Assembly: GCA_020051025.1 (NCBI GenBank)
Contig: JAGVJS010000347.1
Coordinates: 1 to 6,935 of the forward strand
Direction of reading: 5' to 3'
From: Sphingobium sp.
GTDB lineage: Bacteria > Pseudomonadota > Alphaproteobacteria > Sphingomonadales > Sphingomonadaceae
DNA length: 6,935 nucleotides
Shown here piece by piece: positions 1 to 6,204 of the stretch. How positions within the stretch are numbered: position 1 is the stretch's first letter; every line of letters starts with the position of its first letter. The translations under genes and the position numbers were made by a program. The notes under the pieces were generated by a model. The model was not told the origin of the DNA. It ran no database searches and saw only the letters and a list, made by a program, of their open reading frames with translations.

Positions 1-1149
1 TACGCCCCGTTCAAAGCGCTGCCTGCGACCATCCCCGCCGATGTGCAGGCCGCGTTGAAGAGGGAGGCGCAGGCCGCGATCGCGCAGGCAGTCGTGCCGG
101 CGCACAACAAGCTGCTGACCTTTTTGCGGCAGGACTATATTCCGGGCGCGCGCAAGGATCTCGCCGCCTACAAGCTGCCCGACGGCAAGGCCTATTATCA
201 GTCCAAGATCCGTGAGTTCGTCACGCTGGACAAAAGCCCGGCGCAGATTCACCAGATCGGCCTCAGCGAAATGGCGCGCATCCGGGGGCAGATGGCTGAG
301 GTCATGAAACAGGTCGATTTCAAAGGCGATCTGCCGGCCTTTCTTACCTTCCTGCGCACCGATCCGCAATTTTATGCGAAGACGCCGCAGGAATTGCTCA
401 ACCGCGCGGCCTGGATCGCCAAGATGTTCGACGGCAAAGCGTCCGAATATTTCGGGCGGATGCCGCGCATGCGTTTCGCGATCAAGCCGGTGCCGGACGA
501 TATCGCGCCTTTCTACACCGGCGGGCGCGGCGGGCCGGGCATCTATCTGGTCAACACCTATAATCTGCCCTCGCGCCCCTTTTATTCACAGGTCGCGCTG
601 ACCCTGCACGAAAGCGCGCCCGGCCATGCGATGCAGATGCCGCTGGCGGCGGAGAATAAGGAACTGCCTGCCTTCCGCCGCGACACCTATCTGTCCGCCT
701 ATGGCGAGGGCTGGGCGCTCTATTGCGAGGCGCTGGGCGAGGATATGGGCATGTATGAAACGCCCTATGACCGCTTTGGCATGCTGAGTTATCAGGCGTG
801 GCGCGCGTCGCGGCTGGTGGTCGACACCGGCATCCATGCCATGGGATGGACGCGCAAACAGGCGCAGGATTATCTGCATGACAATACGGCGCTGTCCGAT
901 CATGAGATCGAGACGGAGGTGGATCGTTACATCGCCTGGCCGGGGCAGGCTTTGTCCTATTATATGGGCGAGCTGGCCTTCGCCGATGCGCGCAAAAAGG
1001 CCGAGAAGGCGCTGGGACCGAAGTTCAATATCCGCGCTTTCCATGATGCGGTGCTGGCGCTGGGCGCGGTGCCGCTGCCAGTCATCGACCAGCGTGTCGA
1101 CCAGTTGATCGCCGAAGATGGCAAGGGGCCTTATCCCGATGAAGAATAA
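1..1149 (+). CDS. DUF885 family metallopeptidase-like protein (3' part, start outside window)
   Basis: The frame is open from the first base, so this is the C-terminal 382 residues of a longer protein; family members are usually about 550-620 residues. The GTG at 43 is only an internal valine codon. Family hallmarks appear in order: HESAPGH (His at 607-609, Glu at 610-612, last His at 625-627), YGEGWALYCE (Glu at 706-708), a VVDTGIHAMGW block near 820-850, and RYIAWPGQALSYYMGELAF near 925-980. The His/Glu cluster resembles a zinc-peptidase site, although the spacing is H-E-x4-H rather than classical HExxH. The biochemical role of DUF885 proteins is poorly defined; peptidase activity is inferred from the motif. 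Many members are exported, but the N-terminus is not visible here. The stop overlaps the start of the next gene by 11 bases, so the two are probably co-transcribed and translationally coupled. Family assignment is firm; substrate is unknown. Confidence 0.93.
   Translation, partial: YAPFKALPATIPADVQAALKREAQAAIAQAVVPAHNKLLTFLRQDYIPGARKDLAAYKLPDGKAYYQSKIREFVTLDKSPAQIHQIGLSEMARIRGQMAEVMKQVDFKGDLPAFLTFLRTDPQFYAKTPQELLNRAAWIAKMFDGKASEYFGRMPRMRFAIKPVPDDIAPFYTGGRGGPGIYLVNTYNLPSRPFYSQVALTLHESAPGHAMQMPLAAENKELPAFRRDTYLSAYGEGWALYCEALGEDMGMYETPYDRFGMLSYQAWRASRLVVDTGIHAMGWTRKQAQDYLHDNTALSDHEIETEVDRYIAWPGQALSYYMGELAFADARKKAEKALGPKFNIRAFHDAVLALGAVPLPVIDQRVDQLIAEDGKGPYPDEE
1123..1128 (+). promoter_or_regulatory. 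Shine-Dalgarno site for the GH43 gene
   Basis: AAGGGG lies 10 bases before the ATG at 1139, inside the end of the DUF885 gene. It supports 1139 over the in-frame ATG at 1118. The upstream start would add seven residues (MARGLIP) ahead of an otherwise well-formed signal peptide and has no comparable purine-rich site. Confidence 0.6.
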
Positions 1150-2698
1150 GCTGTTTGCAGGGCTGGCGCTGATCGCGCTGGCCGCACCGCTCGGTGCGCA
1201 GGCGCCGCGCCAGATCAGCGTGCCGGGCAATCCGATCCTGGCCGATGGCGATTATTATTCGACCGATCCCGCGCCCTTCGTGGCGGACGGGGCGTTGTGG
1301 ATATTGGCGGGGCGTGACCAGGCGCCGCCCGATGTCAATGATTTCATCATGGGCGAATGGCAGCTGCTGAAGACGGACGATCCCAAATCGGGCAAATGGA
1401 CTCATTATCCCGCCATCGCCAAGCCGGAAAATGTCTTCGCCTGGGCGGAGGAAGCGCGGGCCTATGCCGGGCAGATCGTGCAGGGACCGGACAAGCGTTA
1501 TTATTTCTACGCGCCGGTGCTGGAGAAGAATAGCGACGCGCAGGATCGCTTCGCCATAGGCGTGGCGGTGGCGGACAGCCCGACCGGGCCGTGGCGCGAC
1601 GCGCATCCGTCGGGACCGATCATATCCCAGCGCGTGCCGATGAAGAATGATATCCAGAATATCGATCCCACCGTGCTGATCGACGATGACGGGCGGGTCT
1701 ATCTCTACTGGGGCACGTTCGGCCAGTTGCGCGGGATCGAACTGGAACGCGACATGGTGACGCCGAAGGGCGGGGGTCAAGCGATCGAGGGGCTGACCGG
1801 CTTTTTCGAGGCGCCGTGGATCATGAAGCGCAAGGGCATCTATTATATGCTCTATGCCGGAAACAAGGCGGGGCCGAAATCCGAATGTACGCCCGCCGTC
1901 TATCATGCCTGTATCGCCTATGGCACGGCGCCTTCGCCGACGGGGCCGTGGACCTATCGCGGCGTGGCGTTGAAGCCCGTGTCCTCCACCACATCTCATC
2001 CCGGCGCGGTGGAGTTTAAGGGCCAATGGTATCTGGCCTATCATACGGCGGACGCGCAGGGCGGCGGGCATTTCCGCCGCAGCGTGGCGATCGACAAAAT
2101 GGAATGGGACGACAGCGTCACGCCGGCGCGGATCAAAACGGTCGTGCCGACGCTGCGGCCGCAGCCGCCCTTGCCACCGACCCGCAATATCGCGCGAGCG
2201 GCCTCTGCGACCGCCTCCAACGATCCGGTGCCGGTGCAATATTGGATCAGGGCGCTGAACGACGGCATCACCAGGGCCGCGCCGCTGCCGCCCGACCTGT
2301 GGGGCAGCTGGTCGCCGAACAATCCGCCGAGCCAGTGGATCGAATATCGCTGGGACAAGCCGGTGACGATCGACGGATCGCGCATCTGGTTCTGGAACGA
2401 CCAGCCGGCCGGGTCGGGCATGGGCGTTGCGCCGCCCGCCACCTGGCATCTGGAATATTGGCACAAGGGCTGGAAGCCGGTGCCGGGCGCGCGGGGTTAC
2501 GGCACCGAGCCGGGCGGGTTTCAGACCGTCACCTTCCCGCCGATCCACACCCGTTGCCTGCGCGCGGTGCTGAATGCGTCGGGCGACGGCAAGAGCCATG
2601 CAGGGCTGGCCGTGCAGGAGTGGGAAGCGCTGGCGCCCAAGATCGCGCCACCGGCGGTGCGGGATTGGACTTCTGCTCCGGCGCCGAGCTGCGGCTGA
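1139..2698 (+). CDS. Exported GH43 family glycosidase with C-terminal beta-sandwich-like domain
   Basis: A 519-residue protein starting with a Sec signal peptide (MKNK, then a hydrophobic LFAGLALIALAAPLGA stretch, cleavage near residues 20-23). Residues about 30-340 form a glycoside hydrolase family 43 five-bladed propeller. The expected acidic triad is visible: Asp43 in STDPAPF (general base), Asp176 in NIDPTVL (pKa modulator) and Glu224 in FFEAPW (general acid). His287 in the SHPG motif is also present, as in many GH43 enzymes. GH43 members are mainly alpha-L-arabinofuranosidases, beta-xylosidases or arabinanases; sequence alone does not decide which. After a Pro-rich linker (residues 341-348), residues about 349-498 look like a discoidin or F5/8C-type accessory domain (NIARAASATAS, then WIEYRWDKPVTI and later WHLEYW). 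Such domains often bind carbohydrate. The start at 1139 overlaps the DUF885 stop, indicating an operon. An intrinsic terminator follows 28 bases after the stop. The enzyme is likely periplasmic or cell-surface. Confidence 0.9.
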   Translation: MKNKLFAGLALIALAAPLGAQAPRQISVPGNPILADGDYYSTDPAPFVADGALWILAGRDQAPPDVNDFIMGEWQLLKTDDPKSGKWTHYPAIAKPENVFAWAEEARAYAGQIVQGPDKRYYFYAPVLEKNSDAQDRFAIGVAVADSPTGPWRDAHPSGPIISQRVPMKNDIQNIDPTVLIDDDGRVYLYWGTFGQLRGIELERDMVTPKGGGQAIEGLTGFFEAPWIMKRKGIYYMLYAGNKAGPKSECTPAVYHACIAYGTAPSPTGPWTYRGVALKPVSSTTSHPGAVEFKGQWYLAYHTADAQGGGHFRRSVAIDKMEWDDSVTPARIKTVVPTLRPQPPLPPTRNIARAASATASNDPVPVQYWIRALNDGITRAAPLPPDLWGSWSPNNPPSQWIEYRWDKPVTIDGSRIWFWNDQPAGSGMGVAPPATWHLEYWHKGWKPVPGARGYGTEPGGFQTVTFPPIHTRCLRAVLNASGDGKSHAGLAVQEWEALAPKIAPPAVRDWTSAPAPSCG

Positions 2699-2726
2699 CG
2701 GCAGCGATCCGGGTAGAGGAAATATC

Positions 2727-2756
2727 AAGGGGCGCGGTTCAATCTGCGCCCTTTTT
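2727..2756 (+). terminator. Rho-independent terminator after the GH43 gene
   Basis: GGGCGC at 2730-2735 pairs with GCGCCC at 2746-2751. The stem can extend outward by a G-T wobble and two A-T pairs, and inward by a G-T and a G-C pair. A run of five T follows (2752-2756), then GCTTTT. Placement 28 bases after the GH43 stop and before the receptor control region separates the two transcription units. Confidence 0.8.
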
Positions 2757-2779
2757 GCTTTTATTCCAAAGATCTGATC

Positions 2780-2821
2780 GCAATCTGCGTTCTTTCTGCA
2801 ACTTTGTTGCCGAAAGATTGC
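2780..2821 (+). repeat. Nested inverted repeats upstream of the receptor promoter
   Basis: GCAATCT at 2780-2786 is matched exactly by AGATTGC at 2815-2821. Inside it, GCAAC at 2798-2802 is matched by GTTGC at 2806-2810 across a 3-base loop. The element sits between the upstream terminator and the proposed receptor promoter, so it could be a second regulator-binding site. The arms are short and chance is possible. Confidence 0.35.
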
Positions 2822-2847
2822 AACCCTCTTGACTCCGACAAAATAAT
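2818..2847 (+). promoter_or_regulatory. Candidate promoter of the TonB-dependent receptor
   Basis: A TTGCAA -35-like hexamer (2818-2823) and an AATAAT -10-like hexamer (2842-2847) are separated by 18 bases. An alternative -35, TTGACT at 2829-2834, matches consensus better but has no good -10 at 16-18 bases. The operator-like element at 2850-2865 falls at or just after the expected transcription start, where a bound repressor would block initiation. Only consensus matching supports this. Confidence 0.4.
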
Positions 2848-2849
2848 GT

Positions 2850-2865
2850 AGTTGGTATACGATAT
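2850..2865 (+). promoter_or_regulatory. Operator-like element, copy 1 (receptor gene)
   Basis: The sequence AGTTGGTATACGATAT matches the perfect palindrome before the dapA-like gene at 13 of 16 positions, including an unbroken GTATACGATAT. The right half is intact and the left half is degenerate. The TTGGTATAC core resembles sites of FadR-subfamily GntR repressors such as UxuR/ExuR. It ends 39 bases before the receptor ATG, close to the 34 bases seen for copy 2. The binding protein is not encoded in the window. Confidence 0.6.
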
Positions 2866-2904
2866 AAAGTCAGGCGATCCGCCGGGGAAAAAAGGGGAAA
2901 GTGG

Positions 2905-5640
2905 ATGAAGTCTCGGATTGTTCTCAACATGTCGGCGGCTTTGTCCGCGCTGGCTTTCGCGTCGTTATCGAGCGGAGCCATGGCGCAGGACGCGCCGCAA
3001 TCCCCAGACGAAGCGGCGGTCGCCAAGTCGGACATCATCGTCACCGGCGTGCGTGGCAGCGTCGAGGCGGCGGCGACCAAGAAGAAGAACAGCAAGCAGA
3101 TCGTCGATTCCATCGTCGCGGAAGATGCCGGCAAATTGCCGGACAATAATGTTCCTGAAGCCTTGTCGCGCGTAACCGGCGTGCAGATCAGCCGCGAACG
3201 CGGCCAGGGGCAGAGCATCAATATCCGCGGCCTCAGCCAGGTGCAGACCACCGTTAACGGCAATAATGTCAATCTGGGCACGGAACGGTCGATCAGCCTG
3301 GCCGACATTCCGGCCGAATTGCTGAAGTCGGTCGATGTCTACAAGACCCGCACCGCCGATCAGGTGGAGGGCGGCATCGCCGGCACCGTCAATGTCGAAC
3401 TGCGCCGTCCGCTGGACCTGAAGAAGGGCCTGACCGTCGCGGGCAGCCTGCGCGGCGCCTATGACGAATATGCCAAGAAGACCAGCCCCTATGCCAGCAT
3501 CCTGGTGGGCGAGCGGTTCGACACCGGCATCGGCGAAATGGGCTTCCTGCTCAACGGCAGCTGGACCAAGACCTATTATCAGGAAAATTATGTCGAGAGC
3601 GAATCGCCCGACACCGTCTGCTGCGAAGGCGATGCCAACAGCCCGCTAAACAATGTGCCAGCGCAGTATCGCAATGCCGTCATTCCCTATCGTACCCAAT
3701 ATGGCACCGAAAGCGGCTATGTGACGCGCCCGTCGCTGAGCGGTGTGTTCCAATGGAAGCCGTCCGACACGCTGGAGTTCATTCTGGAGGGCAGCTATAT
3801 CGGGTCGAAGGAGCGGCGCTCCATCGACAAGATGTGGACGCTCAACCGAGAATGGAACACCCAGTTCAGCGGTATCGAACTGATGCCCGACGGTCAGACC
3901 ATCAAGAAACTGACCATTTCCAATCCGAACGGCGTGCCGGCCTATATCGAGGGGACGTACAACACGCTGAAGCGCGACCTCTACACCACCAATTTCGAAA
4001 CCAACTGGCGTCCGACCGACCGCGCGCTGTTGCATTTCGGTACGCAATATAGCTGGTCTAAGGACAGCTATTATTATGTGCAGCAGATCCTGCGGCCCTA
4101 TAACCTGCAATCGGCGACGATCGATTTCGTATCTGACGCCTATTCGCGCCCGATCCCGTCGATCACCTTCAATGGCACCGACCTGAACGATGTGACCCAA
4201 TATGGCGTCAACCGGTTCCAGGATAATGCCGGCGTTTCCAAGAACAAGGAAATCGCCAGCCAGATCGACCTGACGCTGGAACTGAGCGACAAGAGCCTGC
4301 TGCGGTCGCTTCAGACCGGCATTCGTTACAACCGGCGCGATGTCGATCGTTACTATGGCTATCGCGACGGCTTCCCCCGCGTGAATGGTGCCGATGCGCC
4401 GCTGACCGCCTTCCCCGGTGGGGATCAGGCGTCGATGGTCGGCCCGGACCTGTCCGGATCGCCGCAATGGTATCGTATCCCGGGCAAGACTTTGCTGAAT
4501 AGCATCGACGCGGTGCGCGCCTATATTCAGGCGACCGATCCGGGCAATGCGGTCCGCTTTTCCAGCGAATTGCCGCCCAGCGATCAGGGACAGACCTTCA
4601 CGTCGAAGGAAAATACCTTCGCCGCCTATGCCCAGCTTAATTACGGGTTCGATGTCGGTTTCCCGATCGATGGCGTGGTCGGGCTGCGTGCGGTCAACAC
4701 CTGGGGATCTTCGACCAGCTTCCAGTATCGGATTGGCCCGGCGACGGAAGGCTCTCCGCTCATTATCGAGGAAAGCTCGGGTCGCGGCAACTTCATGGAT
4801 TATTTGCCCAGCGTCACCGCGACGCTGCATTTCGATCCCAAGACGCAGTTGCGCCTGTCCTACACCACCAACGTGTCGCGCCCCAGCTTCTACGATCTGC
4901 GGCCCTTCTTCTTCGTTGATCCCAATGCGGCCAATCCGCGCGTCGATGCCGGCAACCCGGACCTGAAGGCGCAGCGCGAATGGTCGGTCAATGCCAGCCT
5001 GGAACATTATTTCGGTCGGGCCGGTTCAGCGTCGGTCGCAGGCTATTACAAGAAGGCGACCAACTGGACCTATTACAGCAACGAGATCGTCGGCGATCTG
5101 GCTGAATATGGTCTGCCGGGCCGCAGCGGATCGGTCGCGCAGCTTCGCAACGCAGGCGACGGCACCTTCTACGGCATCGAGGCGCAGGTGCAGAGCTTCT
5201 TCGACTTCCTGCCGGGTGCACTCAAGAATTTCGGCGCCAGCCTGAACGTCACCCGCATTCTGGAGGCGCGTGTCGAATATCCTTACCCTGAGGATTTCCC
5301 CGGCGCCTTCGATTCGGTCGATACGTCCAAATGGACCGCCAACGCGGCGCTCTATTATGACACGCCCAAGTTCAGCACGCGCGTCGCCTTCAACTACCGG
5401 TCGCCCTATCGCCTGTTCGTATGGACCGACAATCCGGCCTATAGCTGGTATAATGACTCCACCTATCGTCTGGACGCCGCCGTCAACTATACCCCGGTCA
5501 AGTTCATGACCCTGTCGATCGAGGGCACCAACCTGACCGGCAACGACCCCTACCGCTATTTCGGCAAGCAGAACCTGCTGCCGCTGGGGGTTCGGACGAT
5601 GGCCCGGACGGTGCAGGGCAGCGTTCGCTTCCGTTTCTGA
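2905..5640 (+). CDS. TonB-dependent receptor, Xanthomonas/Caulobacter type (TIGR01782-like)
   Basis: A 911-residue outer-membrane active transporter that imports a ligand using TonB/ExbBD energy. The signal peptide is residues 1-27 or 28 (cleavage near AMAQ). The TonB box DIIVTG (43-48) is followed by the plug at about 60-170, with the family signature QIVDSIVAEDAGKLPDNN (65-82), ALSRVTGVQISR (86-97) and INIRGL (105-110). The remainder is the beta-barrel, with the late NPDL motif at 684-687, and it ends in an aromatic residue (FRF) as needed for BAM-dependent assembly. No N-terminal FecA-like signalling domain is present, so sigma/anti-sigma control is unlikely. The start has a GGGG ribosome site at 2894-2897, 7 bases upstream. 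Receptors of this group often carry plant-derived saccharides; the ligand cannot be read from sequence. The only cysteines are an adjacent pair, C239-C240, in a probable external loop. Transcription is likely controlled from 2818-2865, and a hairpin follows the stop. Confidence 0.96.
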   Translation: MKSRIVLNMSAALSALAFASLSSGAMAQDAPQSPDEAAVAKSDIIVTGVRGSVEAAATKKKNSKQIVDSIVAEDAGKLPDNNVPEALSRVTGVQISRERGQGQSINIRGLSQVQTTVNGNNVNLGTERSISLADIPAELLKSVDVYKTRTADQVEGGIAGTVNVELRRPLDLKKGLTVAGSLRGAYDEYAKKTSPYASILVGERFDTGIGEMGFLLNGSWTKTYYQENYVESESPDTVCCEGDANSPLNNVPAQYRNAVIPYRTQYGTESGYVTRPSLSGVFQWKPSDTLEFILEGSYIGSKERRSIDKMWTLNREWNTQFSGIELMPDGQTIKKLTISNPNGVPAYIEGTYNTLKRDLYTTNFETNWRPTDRALLHFGTQYSWSKDSYYYVQQILRPYNLQSATIDFVSDAYSRPIPSITFNGTDLNDVTQYGVNRFQDNAGVSKNKEIASQIDLTLELSDKSLLRSLQTGIRYNRRDVDRYYGYRDGFPRVNGADAPLTAFPGGDQASMVGPDLSGSPQWYRIPGKTLLNSIDAVRAYIQATDPGNAVRFSSELPPSDQGQTFTSKENTFAAYAQLNYGFDVGFPIDGVVGLRAVNTWGSSTSFQYRIGPATEGSPLIIEESSGRGNFMDYLPSVTATLHFDPKTQLRLSYTTNVSRPSFYDLRPFFFVDPNAANPRVDAGNPDLKAQREWSVNASLEHYFGRAGSASVAGYYKKATNWTYYSNEIVGDLAEYGLPGRSGSVAQLRNAGDGTFYGIEAQVQSFFDFLPGALKNFGASLNVTRILEARVEYPYPEDFPGAFDSVDTSKWTANAALYYDTPKFSTRVAFNYRSPYRLFVWTDNPAYSWYNDSTYRLDAAVNYTPVKFMTLSIEGTNLTGNDPYRYFGKQNLLPLGVRTMARTVQGSVRFRF

Positions 5641-5667
5641 TGAGAAGCATTTCGGGAACATGATAGG

Positions 5668-5701
5668 AAAGAGGCTGCGGCAGCGATGTCGCAGCCTCTT
5701 T
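5668..5701 (+). terminator. Perfect 12-bp hairpin after the receptor gene (terminator or intercistronic stem)
   Basis: AAAGAGGCTGCG (5668-5679) and CGCAGCCTCTTT (5690-5701) are exact reverse complements around a 10-base loop, starting 28 bases after the receptor stop. The 3' arm ends in only three T, followed by GCG. It is therefore a plausible but imperfect intrinsic terminator. The next gene's ribosome site starts just 15 bases beyond, leaving no room for a separate promoter downstream of the hairpin, so read-through or mRNA 3'-end stabilisation is possible. Confidence 0.7.
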
Positions 5702-5715
5702 GCGTTGCGACGATC

Positions 5716-5721
5716 AGGAGG
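5716..5721 (+). promoter_or_regulatory. Strong Shine-Dalgarno site fixing the start of the small cysteine protein
   Basis: AGGAGG, a full consensus match, lies 6 bases before the ATG at 5728. It decides against the in-frame ATG at 5686, which falls in the loop of the 5668-5701 hairpin and would place 14 charged residues before the signal peptide. Confidence 0.8.
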
Positions 5722-5727
5722 AACAGG

Positions 5728-6114
5728 ATGGCAAGATCTGGCTGGTTGTGGATCGGGGTTGGCCTGATGCTGGTCCCCGCACCGTTGAACGCGAGGGCGC
5801 CGGACCGACGCTGCGTCCTGCAAAGCCGGGTGGCGGCGCCGGTGGTGCGCGATGACGGACGGCTCTATTTCCGGGGACAGCCCGACACGAAGCAATCTTA
5901 TATCGCGCTGTTCAAGGGTGGTTCCTGCCCCGGCCTGAATGCCTTCGCCACCCCAATCGTCGAGACAACCGGCGCGGGCTATTGCGAGGGGGACAAGGTG
6001 CGGGCGGTCAATCTGCCCAGCCAGATACCCGGCCCGATCTGCGTCATCGACCATCTCCAGCCTTTCGCCGGGGACGTCGACGATCCAATCCCTGACGAAG
6101 CGCCGCATAAATGA
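5728..6114 (+). CDS. Small exported four-cysteine protein, DUF6491-like
   Basis: A 128-residue protein with an N-terminal signal peptide (MARSG, hydrophobic WLWIGVGLMLVPAP, cleavage near residues 22-24), giving a mature periplasmic protein of about 105 residues. There are four cysteines, C29, C67 (SCPGL), C86 (YCEGD) and C105 (ICVIDHL), which could form two disulfides. The pattern of an early Cys, then a Cys-Pro after a short strand, then a Cys near an Asp, then a Cys in an I-C-x-I segment resembles DUF6491 proteins of Alphaproteobacteria, which have no known function. That link is from memory of the family pattern and is moderate. The gene sits between the receptor hairpin and the dapA-like control region, so it may be expressed by read-through from the receptor promoter. 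An accessory or ligand-handling role for the receptor is speculation. The gene itself is well supported by its ribosome site and signal peptide. Confidence 0.8.
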   Translation: MARSGWLWIGVGLMLVPAPLNARAPDRRCVLQSRVAAPVVRDDGRLYFRGQPDTKQSYIALFKGGSCPGLNAFATPIVETTGAGYCEGDKVRAVNLPSQIPGPICVIDHLQPFAGDVDDPIPDEAPHK

Positions 6115-6137
6115 TTTGCCGCAGTGCAAAAAGTCCG

Positions 6138-6166
6138 TTGCAAGCGCCAACCTAATATCGTATACG
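6138..6166 (+). promoter_or_regulatory. Candidate promoter of the dapA-like gene
   Basis: TTGCAA (6138-6143) and TATACG (6161-6166) are separated by 17 bases. The -10-like hexamer lies inside the 16-bp palindrome, so a bound repressor would cover it. TATATT at 6172-6177 is an alternative -10 without a convincing -35. Support is by consensus only. Confidence 0.45.
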
Positions 6167-6170
6167 ATAT
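6155..6170 (+). promoter_or_regulatory. Operator-like element, copy 2: perfect 16-bp palindrome (dapA-like gene)
   Basis: ATATCGTATACGATAT is an exact 8+8 palindrome with no spacer, in a stretch far more A+T-rich than the surrounding coding DNA. It ends 34 bases before the dapA-like ATG and overlaps the proposed -10. Its counterpart is at 2850-2865. Even-length symmetry around GTATAC suits a dimeric GntR/FadR-type repressor. Confidence 0.7.
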
Positions 6171-6204
6171 CTATATTCATCGCAAAAAGGCAGGAAGAAC
6201 GAAT

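Noticed and set aside
1082..2728. A 548-codon open frame on the - strand opposite the GH43 gene
   Set aside because: It is a codon-bias shadow: Arg/His/Pro-rich, without motifs, and it crosses the terminator and the gene overlap.
2740..2789. A direct repeat CAATCTGCG at 2740-2748 and 2781-2789
   Set aside because: It is nine bases long; the first copy is largely part of the terminator loop and arm, so chance similarity is the simpler explanation.
2026..2832. A 268-codon + strand frame overlapping the end of the GH43 gene and the intergenic region
   Set aside because: It lies out of frame within the GH43 gene, whose catalytic and accessory domains are intact in the other frame, and it reads through the terminator and the inverted repeats.
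3646..5007. A 453-codon open frame on the - strand inside the receptor gene
   Set aside because: It is entirely antisense to the receptor, with no domain or ribosome site noted.
5686..5727. An upstream ATG start for the small cysteine protein
   Set aside because: It lies in the hairpin loop, has no ribosome site, and would bury the signal peptide behind 14 extra residues; the AGGAGG site supports 5728.
6115..6130. A small hairpin (TTTGC/GCAAA, 6-base loop) after the small gene
   Set aside because: The stem is only 5 bp and A-T rich, and no T run follows, so it is too weak to call a terminator.
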